Part shown: piece after piece, positions 14,430-18,713 of the stretch | Layout: each line of letters begins with the position of its first letter | Position numbering within the stretch: the stretch's first letter is position 1 | The notes under the pieces: generated by a model | What the model was told of the DNA's origin: nothing | What the model saw: the letters and a program-made list of their open reading frames with translations, nothing else | The model's database searches: none | Origin: CAZQIC01 sp964593555 | Lineage (GTDB): Bacteria; Bacteroidota; Bacteroidia; JAFLBG01 | Assembly (NCBI GenBank): GCA_964593555.1 | Contig: CAZQIC010000096.1 | Coordinates: 1 to 18,713 of the forward strand | Direction of reading: 5' to 3' | DNA: 18,713 nt | Translations under genes and position numbers: made by a program

Positions 14430-16619
14430 TTATTGTACTATTAGTTTATTACTACAAGTGTTTTCTCCTGATGTTACAATAACAAAATAGATCCCTGATG
14501 AAAGTGCATTTAAAGCACTTGTTGAACTTTCGCTTAAAAACATATTATCAGAAAAAACATCTTTGCCATTAATATCTTTTATTACCAATTGAACTTCTTT
14601 TTCACCCTGTACGTTTATAACAGTATTTACACCGTTGTAAGGATTAGGGAAAATAGAACAAATTAAAGACGATTTAATATTTTCATTAACTGAATTAAGT
14701 GAGCCCGAAGAACCTAATGTGAATACATCAAATGAGATTGCTGCAGTAGCACTTGTAACAACTCCTTCTGAAATATTGCCTGTTACCCCGCTGTTCCCCT
14801 GATCTTTCCACATTGAACCATCCCAATGAGCTACTTTCATTCCCTGCAAGCTACTAACTCCACAGCTGTTTGTATTCCAGCCCAATGAAACCATAACATT
14901 TGAACTACCGCTAGTTCTATCCAATGTCCAGTATTCGCATCCGCTTAAGCTATTAATAGAAAGATCTTTACTTGTAACTGAATATGCAGATGAAACCCCA
15001 TTATCAAAATACTCAGCAGTAAAATGATCTGTAGTTAACGAAGGGGCAGCTATTGCAGCAGGATGGTAGAATCCATTTTTGCCAACAGGAAAAATGAATG
15101 CAGCTTTTCCAATTTTTCTTACGGGCCCTGAAACAAAACTATTATTACTTGCTCCATTACAAATTGCAGTATCTTCAAGTATTAAAAGGTTGGCAGCGCT
15201 GGAAATAATATATTGCTGAGTTAATGTTAAAGTTGTTGAGATGTGAACTTCAGTATTTAAGGTAACATCGTTCCCTGTTTTATTGATCCACATCCTGTTA
15301 AAGATTGGGTTTGCAGTCCCGATTTTATTTATTGTTTGTGCATTAGCACCGTCAAATTCTGCAACACCAGCTCCTGCTCCAAAAAGAATAGGTGTTGAAC
15401 TGTTAACTGTAATGTTTCCTGCGAAAGTGCTGCTTGAATCATATACTGGGTGTATATCTCCCAAACCGTTCTTAACAAATGTTATATTGCCATTAAAATC
15501 ATCTGATGCTTCAGTTGCCATTCTTAAAAATCCTGCACCGCTATTTATAATTGTTGTTGTTGAATTAAAAAAATTATTTCCAAGGCTCATATCATCCGTT
15601 GCGCCCGTTTTTGCAAGCACAGCAGTGCCGTTATAAGCAGCACCATTGAAAAGTAATTCAGGAGCAGTGAAAGCAACATTTGCATTAAAAGTAGTTTCCG
15701 GACCAACTTGTAATTTAGCTGTTCCAGTTAATGATAGCGCTTGAGTTGCTGTTCCCATCTGTGTAAAATAAGAAATAACAAAAGTGCCTTTATCGAATCC
15801 TGCTCCGCTAAGAGTTATCGTTTTACCATTTGCCAATGCACCTGTTCCGCCTAATGCTCCGAAAAAAATCCCAGCAGGAGATGTATTGTTTACAATAATA
15901 TTTCCATTGTACTCAACTGTTGAAAATTCGCCAAAGTGACTAAGAATACTACTTCCTGCTCCTGTATTATTCAAAGTAACATTTCCATTGAATTTGTTGC
16001 CAGCACAATCGTTAGCGATAAGTAATGAACTGTTACCGGTATTAGTAAAAACAACATCAGCATTAAAAATATCAGGAGACATATTGGCTAACATCAAATA
16101 AGATGTTCCGCTATTGCTGATCTTAGCAGTTGAGTTAAAGGTATTACCTCCATCAGATACAATATCAATAGTTCCATTTTTTGTAAGATCAACAGTATTG
16201 TTAAATATACTTCCGTTTAAGAATAAGGAAGTGGACACCGCAGTTACCTCTGCATCAAAGATGGTTCCGGCAAAAGTGGTTTTTATTCCGGCTGCCTTAA
16301 CCAATCCATTATTTATCGTCCCTCCATTGAATAATGCAATTCCATTAATAGTAATAGTATAAGTGCTCAGATCCAATGAACCAGAATTAATAGTTAAATC
16401 TCCAACTGTTGTGTTTCCGTTCATTAAAGGTTGGAATGCTGCGCTAACAATAGTAATATTATCAGTAAAAGAGGGAACTGCATTCGGGCTCCAGTTAGCG
16501 GCAGCCGACCAATTGGAATTTCCTGCTCCGGCATCCCAGGTATAATTAACAGCAAACAGGTTAATGTTAATTTGGAAGAATCCTAAAAGTAACATTAAAG
16601 TGAAGTTGATTTTTACCAT
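14430..16619 (-). CDS. T9SS type A sorting-domain secreted protein with beta-strand repeats
   Basis: 729-residue secreted protein. The start at ATG 16619 gives MVKINFTLMLLLGFFQININLFAV, a normal signal peptide; the frame extends to 16688 but only adds a charged stretch. The mature N-terminus NYTWDAGAGNSNWSAAANWSPN is typical of large Bacteroidota surface proteins. Residues about 100-470 are strand-rich FNGNVTLNNTG-type units probably forming a parallel beta-helix, with two similar blocks (about 114-272 and 309-430). A conserved SGCEYWTLDRTSG...VSLGWN module follows (560-582). The last 75 residues (FPNPYNGVNTVINVQ ... KDINGKDVF ... SSGIYFVIVTS) are the type A C-terminal signal, recognised by T9SS for export and surface attachment. 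Function is probably adhesive or structural. No enzyme motif seen. The gene is divergent from thyA. Confidence 0.9.
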   Translation of the reverse strand: MVKINFTLMLLLGFFQININLFAVNYTWDAGAGNSNWSAAANWSPNAVPSFTDNITIVSAAFQPLMNGNTTVGDLTINSGSLDLSTYTITINGIALFNGGTINNGLVKAAGIKTTFAGTIFDAEVTAVSTSLFLNGSIFNNTVDLTKNGTIDIVSDGGNTFNSTAKISNSGTSYLMLANMSPDIFNADVVFTNTGNSSLLIANDCAGNKFNGNVTLNNTGAGSSILSHFGEFSTVEYNGNIIVNNTSPAGIFFGALGGTGALANGKTITLSGAGFDKGTFVISYFTQMGTATQALSLTGTAKLQVGPETTFNANVAFTAPELLFNGAAYNGTAVLAKTGATDDMSLGNNFFNSTTTIINSGAGFLRMATEASDDFNGNITFVKNGLGDIHPVYDSSSTFAGNITVNSSTPILFGAGAGVAEFDGANAQTINKIGTANPIFNRMWINKTGNDVTLNTEVHISTTLTLTQQYIISSAANLLILEDTAICNGASNNSFVSGPVRKIGKAAFIFPVGKNGFYHPAAIAAPSLTTDHFTAEYFDNGVSSAYSVTSKDLSINSLSGCEYWTLDRTSGSSNVMVSLGWNTNSCGVSSLQGMKVAHWDGSMWKDQGNSGVTGNISEGVVTSATAAISFDVFTLGSSGSLNSVNENIKSSLICSIFPNPYNGVNTVINVQGEKEVQLVIKDINGKDVFSDNMFLSESSTSALNALSSGIYFVIVTSGENTCSNKLIVQ
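15330..16280 (-). repeat. Internal duplication within the T9SS type A protein
   Basis: Two protein blocks resemble each other. Block A (16280 down to about 15804, residues 114-272) has TTFAGTIF, LFLNGSIFNNTVDLTKNGT, NTFNSTAKISNSG, FNADVVFTNTG and FFGALGG. Block B (about 15695 down to 15330, residues 309-430) has TTFNANVAF, LLFNGAAYNGTAVLAKTGA, NFFNSTTTIINSG, FNGNITFVKNG and LFGAGAG in the same order. The match is at protein level only, suggesting an old duplication of a beta-helix segment. Confidence 0.65.
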
Positions 16620-16716
16620 GGCTGTGAGATTTAAATTTTTATTTTTTCGCGAGCGATTTCCTTTAACAAATAAAGAACAAGTGAGCATCGCAATAAATAG
16701 TAGTAAATAGGCTTTT

Positions 16717-16739
16717 CATGTAGTAGTTCTAACTACATG
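16717..16739. repeat. Perfect 8-bp hairpin upstream of the T9SS type A gene
   Basis: CATGTAGT (16717-16724) and ACTACATG (16732-16739) pair around AGTTCTA; an alternative inner fold GTAGTT/AACTAC is also possible. A T-run (16751-16756) follows on the plus strand, but no plus-strand gene precedes it, so a terminator role is doubtful; an operator or a remnant of a terminator is possible. Confidence 0.5.
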
Positions 16740-16931
16740 TGGGAAAACGGTTTTTTAGTATGAATTTTACACAATTGCAGGTCTATTTCATTCAACAATA
16801 GCCAAGAAAAAACAAGAAGGATTGCAGAAAAAGAAAGAAAAGTGGGAATAGAAGACTTCTTTAAAAAATTATTGTTAATACCCTGTTAATTATACAATAT
16901 CATTCCCACCTATTAGGGTTGTTATATTATT

Positions 16932-16939
16932 TATATTTG
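16932..16939 (+). promoter_or_regulatory. Candidate -7 element (TATATTTG) for thyA-folA
   Basis: TATATTTG is a full TAnnTTTG match ending 17 bases before the thyA ATG and identical to the box upstream of ssb. No TTG is found at the proper -33 distance; the closest (16919-16921) is too near. Confidence 0.45.
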
Positions 16940-16956
16940 TCCGTTATAATTTCTTC

Positions 16957-17751
16957 ATGAAGCAGTATCACGAACTTATGAAACACGTGCTTTTGCACGG
17001 AGCAAAAAAAACTGATCGTACAGGCACAGGCACCGTTAGTGTTTTTGGATACCAAATGCGTTTTGATCTTAACGAAGGGTTTCCCTTGCTTACCACCAAA
17101 AAAGTTCACACCCGTTCTATCATTCATGAATTATTGTGGTTCCTGAAAGGCGAAACCAATATTAAATACTTAAAAGATAATGGTGTAAGTATATGGGACG
17201 AATGGGCGGATGCGAATGGCGACCTGGGACCAGTATATGGTTACCAATGGCGCTCATGGCCAACTGCTGATGGAAGACATATCGATCAGATCAAACAAGT
17301 TATAGAGCAGATCAAAAAAAATCCTGATTCAAGAAGATTAATAGTAAGCGCATGGAACGTTGGTGAAATTGAAAACATGAAACTTCCACCCTGTCATGCA
17401 TTTTTTCAGTTTTATGTTGCAGATGGAAAACTATCATGCCAACTTTATCAAAGAAGCGCTGATATATTTTTGGGTGTTCCTTTTAATATTGCCTCATACG
17501 CACTGCTCACTATGATGGTTGCACAGGTTTGTAATTTAAAACCCGGAGAATTTGTTCATACTTTCGGTGACGCACATTTATATTCTAATCACCTCGAACA
17601 AACTAAACTACAATTGAGCAGAGATTTTAAACCTTTGCCTGTCTTGAAAATAAATCCTGAAGTGAAAAATATTTTTGATTTCAAATTTGAAGATTTTGTC
17701 ATTGAGGGGTATGATCCACACGCGCACATCAAAGCCGTAGTAGCGGTATAA
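16957..17751 (+). CDS. thyA: Thymidylate synthase
   Basis: Converts dUMP and 5,10-methylene-THF to dTMP and dihydrofolate. The 264-residue length equals that of E. coli ThyA, and key residues fall at the same positions: Arg21, Glu58, Trp80, Tyr94, the nucleophile Cys146 in PPCHAFFQFY, Arg166 and Asp169 in QRSADIFLG, Asn177, His207 and Tyr209 in GDAHLYSNH. Nothing is missing, so it should be active. It stops 5 bases before folA, so the pair is almost certainly one transcript: the dihydrofolate made by ThyA is reduced by the next enzyme. The presence of thyA means the cell need not rely on the flavin-dependent ThyX route. Confidence 0.98.
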   Translation: MKQYHELMKHVLLHGAKKTDRTGTGTVSVFGYQMRFDLNEGFPLLTTKKVHTRSIIHELLWFLKGETNIKYLKDNGVSIWDEWADANGDLGPVYGYQWRSWPTADGRHIDQIKQVIEQIKKNPDSRRLIVSAWNVGEIENMKLPPCHAFFQFYVADGKLSCQLYQRSADIFLGVPFNIASYALLTMMVAQVCNLKPGEFVHTFGDAHLYSNHLEQTKLQLSRDFKPLPVLKINPEVKNIFDFKFEDFVIEGYDPHAHIKAVVAV

Positions 17752-17756
17752 TTACA

Positions 17757-18257
17757 ATGAAAATTTCACTCATCGTAGCTGTCGCCAAAAACAAAGTAAT
17801 TGGCAAAGACAACAAACTCATCTGGCATCTACCTGCCGACATGAGATTTTTCAAGGAAAAAACTACCGGACATTGCATTATTACAGGGAGAAAAAATTAC
17901 GAATCGATACCAGAAAAATTCAGGCCACTGCCCAACCGCACCAATATTATTATTACAAGGCAGCGCGATTATCTGGCTCCCGGAGCTATTGTAGTGGAGT
18001 CGATAGAAAAAGCTATCGCAACAGCTAAAACGCAAAACGAAACAGAAGCCTTTATTATTGGCGGAGGAGAAATATTTAAGCAGACAATGGATATTGTTGA
18101 TGCATTATACATAACACATATTGATCATTCTTTTGAAGGAGATGTTTTTTTTCCCGAAATAGATTCCGCTAAATGGAAAGAAACGGGAAAAATTTTTTTT
18201 AAAGCGGATGAAAAAAATAAATATGATTTTACGATTGTGGAATATCTCCGCAAATAA
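17757..18257 (+). CDS. folA: Dihydrofolate reductase
   Basis: NADPH-dependent reduction of dihydrofolate to tetrahydrofolate; target of trimethoprim. The 166-residue product is of normal chromosomal DHFR size. Family marks are ISLIVAVAKNKVIGKDNKL at the N-terminus, WHLPADMRFFK with Trp23 and the catalytic acid Asp28, the NADPH-binding GRKNYESIP (44-52), LPNR with Arg61 at the folate tail, FIIGGGEIF (99-107) and YITHID with Thr120. It follows thyA by 5 bases in a cotranscribed pair. The gene converges on the partial helical-protein gene, with 20 bases between stop codons. I see nothing in the active site to suggest a resistant variant. Confidence 0.97.
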   Translation: MKISLIVAVAKNKVIGKDNKLIWHLPADMRFFKEKTTGHCIITGRKNYESIPEKFRPLPNRTNIIITRQRDYLAPGAIVVESIEKAIATAKTQNETEAFIIGGGEIFKQTMDIVDALYITHIDHSFEGDVFFPEIDSAKWKETGKIFFKADEKNKYDFTIVEYLRK

Positions 18258-18277
18258 AGTGGCTGCCCAATAAACCT

Positions 18278-18713
18278 TTATTTACCCAATTTTATTGTTC
18301 TTACCACATCAGCATATTTCTTTTTATTTATCTTGCTCTCGAGCCAGGCAATAAAATTAAAATAGGATAAAGCCTTTTTCTCATAAAAATCATTAGCAGT
18401 AATTTTTTCTATTTTTTCTTTTAATAAGGCAAACGCATTTATTAATTTTTTTTCAGAAAAACTTTTAGGCAGATCTTTCCTAATAAAATGCAACAACAAA
18501 TCTTCCAGTTTAAACAACTTTTGTCTTTTGTATAGATACCTATATGTAGACCTTACTTCATATTCCAATAAATCGAAATTGCCGAGTTCGAAATGAATGA
18601 CCATAGTGAAGATTTTTGAAAAACAATAAATATCATCCCTCAGCAAGGACTCATTATAATTTAAGGTGGGTTCTAAAAATTCACTTTTAGAGATTTGACT
18701 AAAAATCGGAGAA
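18278..18713 (-). CDS. Partial helical protein, C-terminal part, paralogue of the 10376-11914 gene
   Basis: The frame is open from the right edge of the window to the TAA at 18278; 144 residues are visible and the start lies outside. It is helix-rich and charged, without membrane segments. It resembles the end of the 512-residue protein at 10376-11914: FELGNFDLLEYEVRSTYRYLYKR aligns with IELGDLDLVSYSLRSAQRFLKKR, and FIAWLESKINKKK with FCSWLESKLKNKS. So the window carries two members of one unnamed family on opposite strands about 6.4 kb apart. Function unknown. A TTG at 18646 would be an internal position, not the real start, because the similarity continues upstream of it. Confidence 0.82.
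   Translation of the reverse strand, partial: SPIFSQISKSEFLEPTLNYNESLLRDDIYCFSKIFTMVIHFELGNFDLLEYEVRSTYRYLYKRQKLFKLEDLLLHFIRKDLPKSFSEKKLINAFALLKEKIEKITANDFYEKKALSYFNFIAWLESKINKKKYADVVRTIKLGK

Larger units (their letters stand above)
16620..16956. other. 337-bp divergent intergenic region upstream of thyA
   Basis: Gene-free stretch between the T9SS type A cargo (minus) and thyA (+). It holds a hairpin with stems 16717-16724 and 16732-16739 (CATGTAGT/ACTACATG, 7-base loop) and a distant 8-bp inverted pair GTGGGAAT/ATTCCCAC (16842-16849, 16902-16909). GTTAAT is directly repeated at 16874 and 16885. A candidate -7 for thyA lies at 16932-16939. On the minus strand a weak TTG-16 bases-TTTATTTG lies at 16693-16667, a possible promoter for the cargo gene. 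A short open frame of about 42 codons without ATG is not a credible gene. Confidence 0.55.

Noticed and set aside
16764..16890. Short open frame of about 42 codons (Lys/Arg/Glu-rich) upstream of thyA
   Set aside because: It has no ATG and no recognisable product; its composition follows the A-rich DNA.
1..18713. CRISPR array, tRNA or rRNA, transposase, integrase, toxin-antitoxin or defence genes
   Set aside because: I looked for regular direct repeats with spacers, cloverleaf-like segments and typical mobile or defence protein motifs and saw none.

Overview
The window looks like an AT-rich chromosomal segment from a member of the Bacteroidota. Signs are a gldD gliding-motility lipoprotein gene, one type IX secretion (T9SS) cargo with a CHU_C-type (type B) C-terminal domain and another with a type A sorting domain, several TAnnTTTG (Bacteroidota sigma-A type) -7 elements, A-rich start regions with little Shine-Dalgarno, and DUF983, DUF2461 and helical-repeat proteins of a kind common in that phylum. 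I cannot place it below phylum; a Chitinophagales/Sphingobacteriales/Flavobacteriales-like environmental lineage is plausible.

Layout. 1-1786 (+): a small two-helix membrane protein, a PH-fold-like protein, ssb, and gldD, which overlaps the ssb stop codon by one base (TAATG). A double-hairpin repeat (1801-1856) separates this block from a compact three-gene minus-strand operon, prfC -> AI-2E-type permease -> DUF2461 (5243 down to 1865). A divergent promoter region with a long inverted repeat precedes a YdjM/DUF457-like membrane hydrolase (5390-6406, +). From 10174 down to 6411 (minus) lies one very large T9SS cargo gene: signal peptide, Gly-rich region, Ig-like repeats of about 76 residues, two PKD domains and a CHU_C sorting domain. 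In this sequence a one-base frameshift at a G/C run (8313-8317) splits it into two ORFs. Divergent to it is a 512-residue helical protein (10376-11914, +). Then come DUF983 (minus) and an ABC-F ATPase (+), fired from back-to-back TACCTTTG elements, a T9SS type A cargo (16619-14430, minus), the thyA-folA thymidylate/folate operon (16957-18257, +), and at the right edge the C-terminal end of a second gene of the same helical family (minus, running out of the window).

How the genes work together. There are three housekeeping units (ssb/gldD, prfC operon, thyA-folA), two large surface or secreted T9SS substrates that fit a gliding, surface-decorating cell, and a pair of paralogous helical proteins of unknown function. 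I saw no tRNA, rRNA, CRISPR array, transposase, integrase or phage gene, and no convincing new multi-gene system. The parts most worth a second look are the helical paralogue family, the frameshift in the giant adhesin-like gene, the direct ssb-gldD junction without gldE, and the intergenic inverted repeats.
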